From Sphingobacteriales bacterium 16-39-50 (GTDB taxonomy: Bacteria; Bacteroidota; Bacteroidia; Sphingobacteriales; Sphingobacteriaceae), in the NCBI GenBank assembly GCA_002257025.1, contig NCHA01000001.1:124001-188000 (forward strand): 64,000 nt of DNA, in the 5' to 3' direction. Made by a program: the position numbers and the translations under genes. Under the pieces are notes generated by a model. It was not told where the DNA came from. It searched no databases and worked only from the letters and a program-made list of their open reading frames with translations. Below are positions 25,946 to 34,646 of the stretch, piece by piece (within the stretch, counting starts at the first letter, position 1; the number at the start of each line of letters is the position of its first letter).

Positions 25946-26857
25946 ATGATTACGAAAGAGAAGATCGCCGAAGCTTATCAGCTTATTCAGGATGAAATAT
26001 GTTCCGGACTTGAACTCACTGATGGTTCAGCTAAATTTCAGGAGGAGTTATGGCAAAGGGATGGCGGCGGTGGCGGTCGGACACGTATAATTCAGGGCGG
26101 AAGCATAATTGAAAAGGGCGGTGTAAATTTTTCTGCTGTCCATGGTAAACTTCCCGAAACTGTAAAGAAAGCATTAGGGGTGGCTGAGGATGATTTTTTT
26201 GCCACCGGTGTTTCAATTGTCATCCATCCGAATCATCCATGGGTGCCGATTATTCATATGAACATCCGCTACTTTGAAATGACCGGCGAATCAGATAAGG
26301 ATTTGCGATGGTTTGGGGGTGGAATTGACCTAACTCCACATTATGTGATTGAAGAGGACGCACGTTTTTTTCATGCCAAATTAAAGCAAACCTGTGACCA
26401 GTTTCAATCTGAGTTTTATGTGAAGTTTAAAAAGTGGGCTGATGATTACTTTTATATTAAACACCGCCAGGAGACCAGAGGTGTAGGTGGTATATTTTAT
26501 GACCGTCTAACTCCTTATTCAACAGGTCTTGAATGGGAAGAAATTTTTGAATTCTCTAAGTCAGTTGGCAGGACTTTTTTGCCGGCATATACCGAACTTG
26601 TTCAGAAAAATAGAATCAAATCATTTACCGAAGAACAAAAACTCTGGCAATTCCAGCGCCGCAGCCGTTATGTAGAATTTAATCTGGTTTATGATGCCGG
26701 AACCAGGTTTGGTCTGGAAACCAATGGTAGAATTGAATCTATTTTGATGAGTCTGCCTCCTCAGGCTAATTGGGTATATGATTTTACTGCAAAAGAAGGC
26801 TCTGAGGAAGAAAAGACTCTTAAAATGCTAAAAAAAGACATTAATTGGCTTTCCTGA
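25946..26857 (+). CDS. hemF: Oxygen-dependent coproporphyrinogen III oxidase
   Basis: This 303-residue protein matches HemF throughout: LWQRDGGGGGRTRIIQGG, EKGGVNFSAVHG, SIVIHPNHPWVPIIHMNIRYFE, WFGGGIDLTPHY, KHRQETRGVGGIFYDRL and the C-terminal RYVEFNLVYDAGTRFGLETNGR and SLPPQANW. It decarboxylates coproporphyrinogen III to protoporphyrinogen IX using O2, in heme synthesis, which argues for aerobic growth. A near -7 CATTTTTG stands four bases before the ATG. The lipoprotein gene follows after 13 bases. Confidence 0.96.
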   Translation: MITKEKIAEAYQLIQDEICSGLELTDGSAKFQEELWQRDGGGGGRTRIIQGGSIIEKGGVNFSAVHGKLPETVKKALGVAEDDFFATGVSIVIHPNHPWVPIIHMNIRYFEMTGESDKDLRWFGGGIDLTPHYVIEEDARFFHAKLKQTCDQFQSEFYVKFKKWADDYFYIKHRQETRGVGGIFYDRLTPYSTGLEWEEIFEFSKSVGRTFLPAYTELVQKNRIKSFTEEQKLWQFQRRSRYVEFNLVYDAGTRFGLETNGRIESILMSLPPQANWVYDFTAKEGSEEEKTLKMLKKDINWLS

Positions 26858-26870
26858 TTAAATTATTACT

Positions 26871-27272
26871 ATGAAAAAACTATTAAATATATCGTCTTCT
26901 TTGTTGTGTCTGGTTTTAATTTCGTCCTGCAGCACTGGCCCCCTGAACGGAACATGGCAGTATGATGGGGGTATTTACAATGGCAGATCCCAGAAAGCTT
27001 CTAATGAATTTCAAATGCAAAGAACCTATGCTTCAGATACCTATGAAGCTTTTATGCTGGAAGGGAATAATCCTCCTGAATTATATAATTCAGGCATTTA
27101 TGAAATCAAAGGAGATAGTGTTTTGATTACCAGTAAGTTTAGTAGCCGGCCTTCACAAAATACAGATGTAACTATTACTTATAAATTTACGGTAGATAAG
27201 GACAAACTAATCATAAATGGTGTTTTGCCAAATGGAATGATTGTCGAGGAGTACTGGAAAAAAATTAAGTGA
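26871..27272 (+). CDS. Small lipoprotein, lipocalin-like
   Basis: This 133-residue protein has a lipoprotein signal, lipobox ISSC (Cys near residue 20). The rest is predicted beta-rich: LNGTWQYDGG at the start of the mature part, SGIYEIKGDSVLITSKF and TYKFTVDKDKLIINGVLPNG. This pattern is common in single-domain lipocalin-like Bacteroidota lipoproteins. Function unknown. It lies 13 bases after hemF and probably shares its transcript. Confidence 0.7.
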   Translation: MKKLLNISSSLLCLVLISSCSTGPLNGTWQYDGGIYNGRSQKASNEFQMQRTYASDTYEAFMLEGNNPPELYNSGIYEIKGDSVLITSKFSSRPSQNTDVTITYKFTVDKDKLIINGVLPNGMIVEEYWKKIK

Positions 27273-27338
27273 GCCTTTCGTTTCTTGTAGTCGTTCTAAA
27301 TTTCATTTAATTGTAATATTGCTGTGTAAAATGATTTT

Positions 27339-27366
27339 GTTTAAATTTTTTACTTTAAATTTAAAC
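27339..27366. promoter_or_regulatory. 28-nt palindrome upstream of the CarH-like regulator
   Basis: GTTTAAATTT (27339-27348) and AAATTTAAAC (27357-27366) are perfect 10-nt arms around 8 bases, ending one base before the ATG at 27368. Position and symmetry fit an operator, perhaps for autoregulation by the MerR-type protein. It is A/T-rich, so chance is not excluded. Confidence 0.45.
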
Positions 27367-27367
27367 A

Positions 27368-28279
27368 ATGAATTTATTTTCCATCTCTCAGTTAGCTCAA
27401 TTTTCAGGAATCAAGGCCCATACTATCAGAATATGGGAGCAGAGGTATGATGCTTTAAAGCCCGAGCGCTCTGAGGGAAATACCAGATATTATGACGACA
27501 AACAGTTAAGGCGTCTTCTTAATATTGTTAGTCTGATGGAACAAGGTCATAAAGTTTCCCAATTATGTTCCATGAGTGATGAAACTCTATTCTCAATGAT
27601 TCATGATTCCGGAAGAATCGATTCAAGTGATACCGCAGAATACTACATAAGTCAACTTATTGCTGCCGGGATGTCCTTTGATTCCGGCCATTTTGAACAT
27701 ATTCTTTCTTTAAGTTTTTCAGCCTACGGAATCAGGGAGACTTACAAAACGGTAATATATCCTTTAATGAACCGGATAGGTTTGCTTTGGGCCAGTGATA
27801 TCCTGCCTACTACCAGTGAACATTTTATAAGTAATATTTTTCATCAAAAGTTATCAGCAGCTATTGATTCCTTGCCTTTACCTGATTCGACAAAGAAAAC
27901 CTGGTTGCTTTTCCTTCCTGAAAATGAATTTCATGAGTTGCCTTTATTATATGCAAATTTTTTAATCAGACTTTCAGGCCATAAAGTGATTTATCTGGGT
28001 AGTAATGTCCCGATAAAATCCTTAGAATCTGCTGTTATAGACACCAGACCAGATTATTTATTAATGTTCCTGATTCATTTTGATTTGCCTGAGCAGATTC
28101 AAAAAGATATTGAAGGTATAAATGAGTACTTTTCAGGTGATAAAATATACCTTGCTGGTAATCATAAATTGATTACCAGCATAAAATATCCGCAGAATGC
28201 AGCATATCTGGCTTCAGTGTTGGATATTGAAAGAGTACTTGGTTTGAATGAAGTTTTAAACAATAATTTAAGTAGATAA
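27368..28279 (+). CDS. MerR-family regulator with cobalamin-binding-like domain (CarH/LitR type)
   Basis: This 303-residue protein has an N-terminal MerR winged helix (3-70; FSISQLAQFSGIKAHTIRIWEQRY, then RSEGNTRYYDD). A helical cap holds the Wx9EH motif (W141, E151-H152) known from the photoreceptor CarH. The C-terminal Rossmann-like domain keeps E187-F188-H189, where H189 could be the lower cobalt ligand. The following ExHxxG glycine is replaced by P192, and the usual later GG is AG. It probably represses the crt genes in the dark using adenosylcobalamin; the substitution leaves open a B12-independent variant. Its stop overlaps the crtI start (TAATG). Confidence 0.85.
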   Translation: MNLFSISQLAQFSGIKAHTIRIWEQRYDALKPERSEGNTRYYDDKQLRRLLNIVSLMEQGHKVSQLCSMSDETLFSMIHDSGRIDSSDTAEYYISQLIAAGMSFDSGHFEHILSLSFSAYGIRETYKTVIYPLMNRIGLLWASDILPTTSEHFISNIFHQKLSAAIDSLPLPDSTKKTWLLFLPENEFHELPLLYANFLIRLSGHKVIYLGSNVPIKSLESAVIDTRPDYLLMFLIHFDLPEQIQKDIEGINEYFSGDKIYLAGNHKLITSIKYPQNAAYLASVLDIERVLGLNEVLNNNLSR

Positions 28280-29754
28280 TGTCAAAAATTATTGTAATCG
28301 GATCAGGTTTTTCAGGCATAAGCACAGCTTCATATTTGTCTGCAGCCGGACATGAGGTACATGTTTATGAAAAAAATCCACAACCGGGTGGCAGGGCGAG
28401 GCAGTTAAAAGATAATGGGTATGTTTTTGACATGGGGCCCAGCTGGTATTGGATGCCCGATGTTTTTGAAAAATTTTTCGCTGATTTCGGTTATAAAGTC
28501 TCTGATTTTTATCAATTAAAGCTCCTAAACCCTTCTTTTGATATTGTATTCCCTCAATCTGAGATTATGAGGGTTCCTGAAAACTATTCTGAGCTCTCCC
28601 GGATGTTTGAGTCTATTGAAAAGGGTAGTGCTTTGCAACTTGATAGGTTTATGAAGGAGGCTCAGTTCAAATATGATACTGGTATGGGCAGTCTTGTTTA
28701 CAAACCGGGATTGTCTTTGATGGAGTTTGCTGACCTTGATCTCATCAAAGGTACTTTCCGACTTCAGGTTTTCAGCTCGTTCAGAAAACATGCCCGAAAG
28801 TTCTTTAGTGATCCCAGATTGATTGCCCTGATGGAGTTCCCGGTGCTTTTTCTTGGCGCCATGCCACAGGATACTCCTGCATTATATAGTTTAATGAATT
28901 ATGCAGGACTTAAACTAGGTACATGGTATCCAGATGGAGGTTTTGGGAAAGTAATTGATGGTTTTCTGGAGGTTGCCAAACGAAATGGTACGAAGATTCA
29001 TTTGAATTCCCCGGTTGAACAAATAATTATTGAAAATAATCTGGCAAAGGGGATAATGGTCAATGGCAACAGGATAGATTGTGATGCGATAATTGCATCA
29101 GCCGATTATCATCATGTGGAAAGTAAGCTACTGGACGCGAAATATAGAAATTACGATGAAAATTATTGGAAAAGCAAGGTTTTTGCTCCGTCTTGCCTCA
29201 TTTACTATATCGGCTTGAACAAAAAGATTGAAAAGCTTAATCATCACACTCTTTTCTTTGATGAAGATTTGGAACTGCACGCTATTGAGATTTATAAAAA
29301 GCCACAATGGCCTGCAAAACCACTTTTTTATGTTTGCTGTCCCTCGAAGTCAGATGACAATATTGCGCCCGAAGGCAATGAGAATTTGTTTCTTTTAATG
29401 CCATTGGCTCCGGGACTCACAGACACGGAGGAACTTCGTGAACAATATTTTAATTTAATGATTACACGATTGAACAAACATATTCAGGAAGATATTGGTA
29501 CTGCCATTGATTATAAGAAATCCTATTGTGCAAGTGATTTTATAACTGATTACAATGCATATAAAGGAAATGCCTATGGATTGGCTAATACCTTATTGCA
29601 AACGGCTAATCTTAAACCCAGTATCAGAAATAAGCAGGTGAAAAATCTCTTTTATACCGGGCAGCTCACGGTTCCTGGTCCGGGAGTACCTCCATCAATT
29701 ATTTCGGGGAAAGTGGCTGCCGGACAGATGATTAAATATTTAAATCAAAAGTAG
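28279..29754 (+). CDS. crtI: Phytoene desaturase
   Basis: This 491-residue flavoprotein has the FAD dinucleotide-binding motif IVIGSGFSGISTASYL (5-20) with EKNPQPGGRARQ, and the C-terminal CrtI signature LFYTGQLTVPGPGVPPSIISG. MGPSWYWMPDVFEKFF and AIIASADYHHVE are also typical. It converts phytoene stepwise to lycopene or a related desaturated product at the membrane. Translationally coupled to the regulator upstream (TAATG overlap) and to crtB downstream (ATG directly after TAG). Confidence 0.95.
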   Translation: MSKIIVIGSGFSGISTASYLSAAGHEVHVYEKNPQPGGRARQLKDNGYVFDMGPSWYWMPDVFEKFFADFGYKVSDFYQLKLLNPSFDIVFPQSEIMRVPENYSELSRMFESIEKGSALQLDRFMKEAQFKYDTGMGSLVYKPGLSLMEFADLDLIKGTFRLQVFSSFRKHARKFFSDPRLIALMEFPVLFLGAMPQDTPALYSLMNYAGLKLGTWYPDGGFGKVIDGFLEVAKRNGTKIHLNSPVEQIIIENNLAKGIMVNGNRIDCDAIIASADYHHVESKLLDAKYRNYDENYWKSKVFAPSCLIYYIGLNKKIEKLNHHTLFFDEDLELHAIEIYKKPQWPAKPLFYVCCPSKSDDNIAPEGNENLFLLMPLAPGLTDTEELREQYFNLMITRLNKHIQEDIGTAIDYKKSYCASDFITDYNAYKGNAYGLANTLLQTANLKPSIRNKQVKNLFYTGQLTVPGPGVPPSIISGKVAAGQMIKYLNQK

Positions 29755-30591
29755 ATGAAAATTCTTTTTGATAATCTTTCTTTACAAGTCAGTAAAATGA
29801 CCACAAGGGCTTATAGCACAAGCTTTTCATTCGGGATTTATTGTCTTAGTAACAGCCTGAGAGATTCTGTTTATTCCATTTATGGTTTTGTGCGTCTTGC
29901 AGATGAGATAGTAGACAGCTTTGAGGGTTTTGATAAGAAACTCCTTCTTGCAAAATTTAAGACTGAAACTTATGAAGCCATTGAGAATCGGATTTCACTG
30001 AATCCAATCCTGAATTCCTTTCAGCATGCAGTTCATCAGTACAATATTGGTTTGGATCTTGTTGAAACCTTTTTACAAAGTATGGAGATGGATCTGGAAA
30101 AGGTTGACTATACCGCTGAAAAGTATCAGCAGTATATTTTAGGCTCAGCAGAAGTTGTTGGACTTATGTGCCTTCATGTGTTTACAGGAGGCAATCTGAA
30201 TCAATTTAATGAGCTTAAACCTTATGCCATGAAGCTTGGGGCTGCTTTTCAAAAAGTGAATTTCCTTAGAGATATGAAAGATGATTATCAGGTTTTAGGT
30301 AGAACATATTTCCCGGATGTTGATATTTCTGAATTTACATTGGCCGCTAAGGAACAGATAGAGCAGGATATAGAGAATGATTTCCAGATAGCATTGAAGG
30401 GTATAAAACTACTTCCAAGTACTTCAAGAGGAGGGGTTTATCTGGCTTATGTTTATTATAAAGCTTTGTTTAACAAGATAAAGAAGCTACCACCTAAAAA
30501 GGTATTAAGCGAAAGAATCAGAATAAACAATGGTAAGAAACTTGGAATTATGGTCAATTGTATGGTTCAAAACAAATTAAACTGGGTGTGA
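29755..30591 (+). CDS. crtB: Phytoene synthase
   Basis: This 278-residue member of the squalene/phytoene synthase family has both Asp-rich motifs: D50-x3-D54 in VRLADEIVD and D173-x3-D177 in FLRDMKDDY. The spacer SAEVVGLMCLHVF and GAAFQKVNFLRD are also characteristic. It condenses two geranylgeranyl diphosphates to phytoene. No crtE is in the window, so substrate supply comes from elsewhere. The stop overlaps the next start as GTGA. Confidence 0.95.
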   Translation: MKILFDNLSLQVSKMTTRAYSTSFSFGIYCLSNSLRDSVYSIYGFVRLADEIVDSFEGFDKKLLLAKFKTETYEAIENRISLNPILNSFQHAVHQYNIGLDLVETFLQSMEMDLEKVDYTAEKYQQYILGSAEVVGLMCLHVFTGGNLNQFNELKPYAMKLGAAFQKVNFLRDMKDDYQVLGRTYFPDVDISEFTLAAKEQIEQDIENDFQIALKGIKLLPSTSRGGVYLAYVYYKALFNKIKKLPPKKVLSERIRINNGKKLGIMVNCMVQNKLNWV

Positions 30592-31055
30592 GGTCTTACC
30601 TGCTTTGTTTTTTTCTTATCCAGGGTCTATTGAGTTCAGCAAAAACTCCTGAGATTGAAGATGTGCGGGTACTATTTCACAAAGCAGAATCGTCTCAAAA
30701 GGTATGTGTTGAACTTATTGAACTCTTAGAACCCTATAATGACAAGAATAATGCACTGTTTTTAGGATACAGAGGAAGTGCTAATATGATGATGGCTAAA
30801 CATTTAATTAACCCATTTAGTAAATTATCATATTTTAAAAAGGGTAAGCTGATGCTTGAAAAGGCGATTCAATTCGATCAGAAAAATGTAGAATTGAGAT
30901 TCCTGAGATATACAATTCAAACCAATGTGCCCTCATTTCTTAATTATAGTGACAATAAGGAAAATGACAGGGTGTTTTTGCTTCAGTCACTGAACAGGAT
31001 GAATGATCAAAAGCTAAAGATTATAATCAGTAATTATCTTAAAAAAGCAAGCTAA
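30588..31055 (+). CDS. Small exported protein of the carotenoid operon
   Basis: This 155-residue protein begins at GTG 30588, overlapping the crtB stop by four bases (GTGA), a classic coupling. This start yields a clean signal peptide (MRSYLLCFFLIQGLLSSAKT). A TTG further upstream would give a longer N-terminus with no benefit. The mature part is helical with a TPR-like segment (KGKLMLEKAIQFDQKNVELRFLRY). I recognise no family. The position between crtB and idi suggests a periplasmic or membrane-associated function tied to carotenoid production. Confidence 0.75.
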   Translation: MRSYLLCFFLIQGLLSSAKTPEIEDVRVLFHKAESSQKVCVELIELLEPYNDKNNALFLGYRGSANMMMAKHLINPFSKLSYFKKGKLMLEKAIQFDQKNVELRFLRYTIQTNVPSFLNYSDNKENDRVFLLQSLNRMNDQKLKIIISNYLKKAS

Positions 31056-31057
31056 TA

Positions 31058-31609
31058 ATGAAAGATACCTTTGAAGGAGCAGATGAGTTAGTGATTCTTG
31101 TGGATAATCAGGATAATGAGACAGGTATTCAGGATAAGCTTTCTGTACATCAACTCGGACTCTTGCACAGGGCATTTTCAGTATTTGTATTTAATTCTAA
31201 AAATGAACTTATCCTTCAGCAAAGGGCTGATGGGAAGTACCATTCTCCCGGACTTTGGACAAATACCTGTTGCAGCCACCCGAAACCAGGTGAGAATACG
31301 ATTGATGCTTGTAAACGCAGATTAATGGAAGAGATGGGTATGAAGTGTAATCTGGAGTTTAGTTTTAGTTTTATGTACAGGTGTGAGTTTTCCAATGGAC
31401 TCACCGAGTATGAATTTGATCATGTTTATCTTGGATATACTGACGACCTACCGGTATTGAACTATTCTGAAGTAAAGGATTGGAAATACGTTAATCTAAT
31501 TGATCTCGAAAAAGAAATTGAATCACATCCTGAAAAATTTACTGAATGGCTTAAAATTTGCTTTTCCAGGCTAATTGAACATACTCAATCTTATCAAATC
31601 AAACCATGA
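31058..31609 (+). CDS. idi: Isopentenyl-diphosphate delta-isomerase, type I
   Basis: This 183-residue Nudix-fold enzyme has the catalytic cysteine in LWTNTCCSHPKPGE (C72), the Nudix-like ACKRRLMEEMGM (84-95) and the glutamate segment LTEYEFDHVYLG (115-126). It interconverts IPP and DMAPP, feeding isoprenoid and hence carotenoid synthesis. Begins two bases after the upstream stop and overlaps the next start by four bases (ATGA). Confidence 0.95.
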   Translation: MKDTFEGADELVILVDNQDNETGIQDKLSVHQLGLLHRAFSVFVFNSKNELILQQRADGKYHSPGLWTNTCCSHPKPGENTIDACKRRLMEEMGMKCNLEFSFSFMYRCEFSNGLTEYEFDHVYLGYTDDLPVLNYSEVKDWKYVNLIDLEKEIESHPEKFTEWLKICFSRLIEHTQSYQIKP

Positions 31610-32064
31610 TATATTATTTTAAAACTGAACATCTTTTACCTGTAAGTATTGATGAGGCATGGGATTTCTTTTCATCTGCAAAAAATCTTGCCCGTATTAC
31701 TCCACCTGAAATGGATTTTAAGATTTTAAGTACTCTTGATGAAAAGGAGATATATGAAGGCATGATAATAGATTATATTGTAAGACCTGTATTTGGAATT
31801 CCTTTGAAATGGCAAACTGAGATTATTAATGTAAATAAGCCACATAGCTTCGCAGACAGGCAATTGAAAGGACCTTACAAAATATGGGAGCATACCCATA
31901 CCTTTATTCAGAAAGAAAATGGAGTTTTAATGAAGGATGAAATAAAATATCAGATCCCTCTCGGCATACTTGGGCAATTAGCTCATAGTTTATTCGTCAG
32001 AGAAAAGGTAAAAGATATCTTTCGGTTCCGTGAAATGGCCCTCAATAAGATTTTTGCGAATTGA
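31606..32064 (+). CDS. SRPBCC family protein
   Basis: This 152-residue protein shows the START/Bet v1-like pattern: LLPVSIDEAWDFFSSAKNLARITPPEM near the N-terminus, GMIIDYIVRPVFGIPLKWQTEI, and FREMALNKIF at the end. Such proteins are recurrent partners of the downstream TIGR01777 epimerase and photolyase in light-regulated clusters. A hydrophobic ligand pocket is likely. The ligand is unknown. Coupled to idi by ATGA. Confidence 0.85.
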   Translation: MIYYFKTEHLLPVSIDEAWDFFSSAKNLARITPPEMDFKILSTLDEKEIYEGMIIDYIVRPVFGIPLKWQTEIINVNKPHSFADRQLKGPYKIWEHTHTFIQKENGVLMKDEIKYQIPLGILGQLAHSLFVREKVKDIFRFREMALNKIFAN

Positions 32065-32142
32065 TTGGAGTTCTGTTTTTTCTGGATTATTAAATAAATT
32101 TAATCCGTCGTATTTCAACATAATTGAACTTATAATTGCATC

Positions 32143-33069
32143 ATGAACTCTGATATTAATTCAAACAGAAATATACTCATAACCGGCGCAAGTGGCCTGA
32201 TAGGTACCAGACTTATTAAAAACCTGCTGGAAAAGGGGCATAGAGTCTCTGTGCTTTCAAGACAAGCTTCAAATTTCAAAGGTGTAAGCACCTATAACTG
32301 GGAAATAGATAAACAATTAATTGATCTTAAAGCTTTTGAGGGCATAGATACCATCATTCATCTCGCCGGTGCAGGTATTGCTGATAAACGTTGGACTAAA
32401 CAACGCAAACAGGAAATTGTCGATAGCAGAATCAGGTCAACGCAGTTGTTATACCATACAATAGATGCTATTAAAGCTCCTATTAAAACATTTATATCTG
32501 CCTCGGCAGTAGGTTATTATGGAGATCGAAATGATGAAATACTTTACGAAGAAAGTGCAAGTGGAACGGGCTTTTTGGCAGATTGCTGCAAGCAATGGGA
32601 GGCCGCTGTAGACCAAGGATTGAAATCCGGTATCAGGGTAGTTAAGTTAAGGATCGGAATCGTGCTTTCAAAGAAAGGAGGAGCACTTTCCGAACTCGCA
32701 AGACCCGTTAGTTTTTTCGTTGGTGCTCCTTTGGGATCTGGTAAACAATGGATGCCCTGGATACATCTTACTGATCTAGTATCAATTTTTGAAAAAGCAA
32801 TCGAAAATTCTGATTATTCAGGAACTTTTAATGCCTGCACCCCTTATCCAGTTACTAATTATGAGTTTACCAAAATATTGGCAAAGAAACTTTTCAGGCC
32901 GGTATGGCCTGTAAATGTTCCTGAGTTCGTACTGAAAACTATGCTTGGTGAAATGAGTACAGTAATTCTCAATAGCACAAGGACTTCACCTCAGAAACTT
33001 ATGGATATGGGATTCCGTTTCCGTTATCAGGGTCTGGATGCCGCTTTATCAGAAATATACTCTCATTAA
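32143..33069 (+). CDS. TIGR01777 family NAD-dependent epimerase/dehydratase
   Basis: This 308-residue atypical short-chain dehydrogenase has the NAD(P) motif ITGASGLIGTRLIKNLL (13-29) and the TIGR01777 hallmarks HLAGAGIADKRWTKQRKQEI, SASAVGYYG and WMPWIHLTDLV. The family was long mis-annotated as SulA-like cell-division inhibitor; the real reaction is unknown. A near-consensus -7 element TATAATTG lies four bases before the ATG, so it may have its own start site inside the island. Confidence 0.9.
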   Translation: MNSDINSNRNILITGASGLIGTRLIKNLLEKGHRVSVLSRQASNFKGVSTYNWEIDKQLIDLKAFEGIDTIIHLAGAGIADKRWTKQRKQEIVDSRIRSTQLLYHTIDAIKAPIKTFISASAVGYYGDRNDEILYEESASGTGFLADCCKQWEAAVDQGLKSGIRVVKLRIGIVLSKKGGALSELARPVSFFVGAPLGSGKQWMPWIHLTDLVSIFEKAIENSDYSGTFNACTPYPVTNYEFTKILAKKLFRPVWPVNVPEFVLKTMLGEMSTVILNSTRTSPQKLMDMGFRFRYQGLDAALSEIYSH

Positions 33070-33093
33070 TATCCTGAAGATTCTATTTCATTG

Positions 33094-34404
33094 ATGAAGA
33101 AACAGATAAGTATTTGCTGGTTAAGAAGGGATTTACGACTAAATGATCAGGCTGCATTGTACCATGCATTAATGAGTAAATATCCTGTTTTGCCGGTCTT
33201 TATTTTTGATCCTGAAATTCTGAATAAACTTACTGATAGGGATGACAGAAGAGTACTTTTTATTCATAATCAGCTCAAAAAGCTAAATAATGAACTTAAA
33301 GTTCATGGTTCGTCATTATTGGTGATTCATGATCAGGTTATACCTGCTTTTGAGAAGCTGAAGGAGGAATTTGACATAAAGGAGGTTTATACTAATCACG
33401 ATTATGAGCCCTATGCAATAAATCGGGATTCAAAAGTTGCTGAATATCTATCAGTTACGGGTATTCCATTTCACACTTTCAAGGATCAGGTAGTTTTCGA
33501 GAAGTCGGATATCATGAAGTCTGATGGGACACCCTATACCGTTTTTACCCCATATTCCAGACGCTGGAAGGAGGCTTTTTTCAAATTAAGCCTTCCTGAG
33601 TATCCTTCAGAGCTTTATCTATCAAAATGCCTTCAGATTGAGCCTTTATCAGTACCTGATCTTGAAAATATTGGTTTTGAGTTTCCTGAGTTTAATTCAG
33701 CAAAATATAATATTTCAGAAGATCTTATTCGGAACTATCATTTAACACGAAATTTGCCCTCTGTAAATGGTACAAGTCAGATCAGTGTGCATTTGCGTTT
33801 TGGAACATTAAGTGTTCGCTATCTGGTAAAACTTGCTATTCAGTGGAATGAACAATGGTTAAACGAACTGATCTGGAGAGAGTTTTTTATGATGATACTT
33901 TATCATTATCCCCATGTTGTACATAATAGTTTCAAGAAAAAGTATGATCAAATAGAATGGAGGAATGATGAAAAGGAATTTGAAGCCTGGTGCAGGGGAG
34001 AAACGGGTTATCCTATTGTGGATGCCGGTATGAGACAGCTAAATGAAACAGGGCTGATGCATAACCGGGTTCGAATGATTGTTGCAAGTTTTCTTTGTAA
34101 ACATCTATTAATAGACTGGAGATGGGGAGAGGCTTATTTTGCAAGGAAACTCCTTGATTTTGAGCTTTCTTCCAATAATGGCAACTGGCAATGGGCATCA
34201 GGCAGCGGATGTGATTCAGCTCCATATTTCAGGATATTCAACCCTACGGCTCAAACTCTTAAGTTTGATCCCAAACTAATCTATATTAAAACCTGGATCA
34301 GGGATTTCAAAGTGGATTATCTGAAACCCATTGTTCAGCATGAATTTGCAAGAAAACGTGCTTTAGAAAGGTACAAAATTGCCCTTAACGAAATCCCTAT
34401 TTAG
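33094..34404 (+). CDS. phrB: Deoxyribodipyrimidine photolyase
   Basis: This 436-residue DNA photolyase/cryptochrome family protein opens with WLRRDLRLNDQAALYHAL (antenna-domain start). The FAD-binding core has WREFFMMILYHYPHV, WCRGETGYPIVDAGMRQL, MHNRVRMIVASFL and NGNWQWASGSGCDSAPYFRIFNP. It repairs UV-induced pyrimidine dimers using blue light. Overall form fits class I CPD photolyases. The ATG at 33094 was preferred to an adjacent TTG. It ends the light-response island. Confidence 0.92.
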   Translation: MKKQISICWLRRDLRLNDQAALYHALMSKYPVLPVFIFDPEILNKLTDRDDRRVLFIHNQLKKLNNELKVHGSSLLVIHDQVIPAFEKLKEEFDIKEVYTNHDYEPYAINRDSKVAEYLSVTGIPFHTFKDQVVFEKSDIMKSDGTPYTVFTPYSRRWKEAFFKLSLPEYPSELYLSKCLQIEPLSVPDLENIGFEFPEFNSAKYNISEDLIRNYHLTRNLPSVNGTSQISVHLRFGTLSVRYLVKLAIQWNEQWLNELIWREFFMMILYHYPHVVHNSFKKKYDQIEWRNDEKEFEAWCRGETGYPIVDAGMRQLNETGLMHNRVRMIVASFLCKHLLIDWRWGEAYFARKLLDFELSSNNGNWQWASGSGCDSAPYFRIFNPTAQTLKFDPKLIYIKTWIRDFKVDYLKPIVQHEFARKRALERYKIALNEIPI

Positions 34405-34646
34405 TAATTCCAAATCTTTCCTAATTCCTTGGTCTTTAAATACTTTCATTTTCAGTAATTGACCGCTCTATTTTGCTGCCTTTTTTCGGGTGCATTGTAG
34501 ACTTTGTCTTACTTTAATATTTTTAGAATCTACCTCTATAAACCGTGAAATTTATTAACTTCGCAAGGCTTAAAAGCGGATTTATTTTTACAGGTAATTA
34601 ATACTGTTTAAATATTAGAATTAATTAATCAGAACTTAGGTATAAC

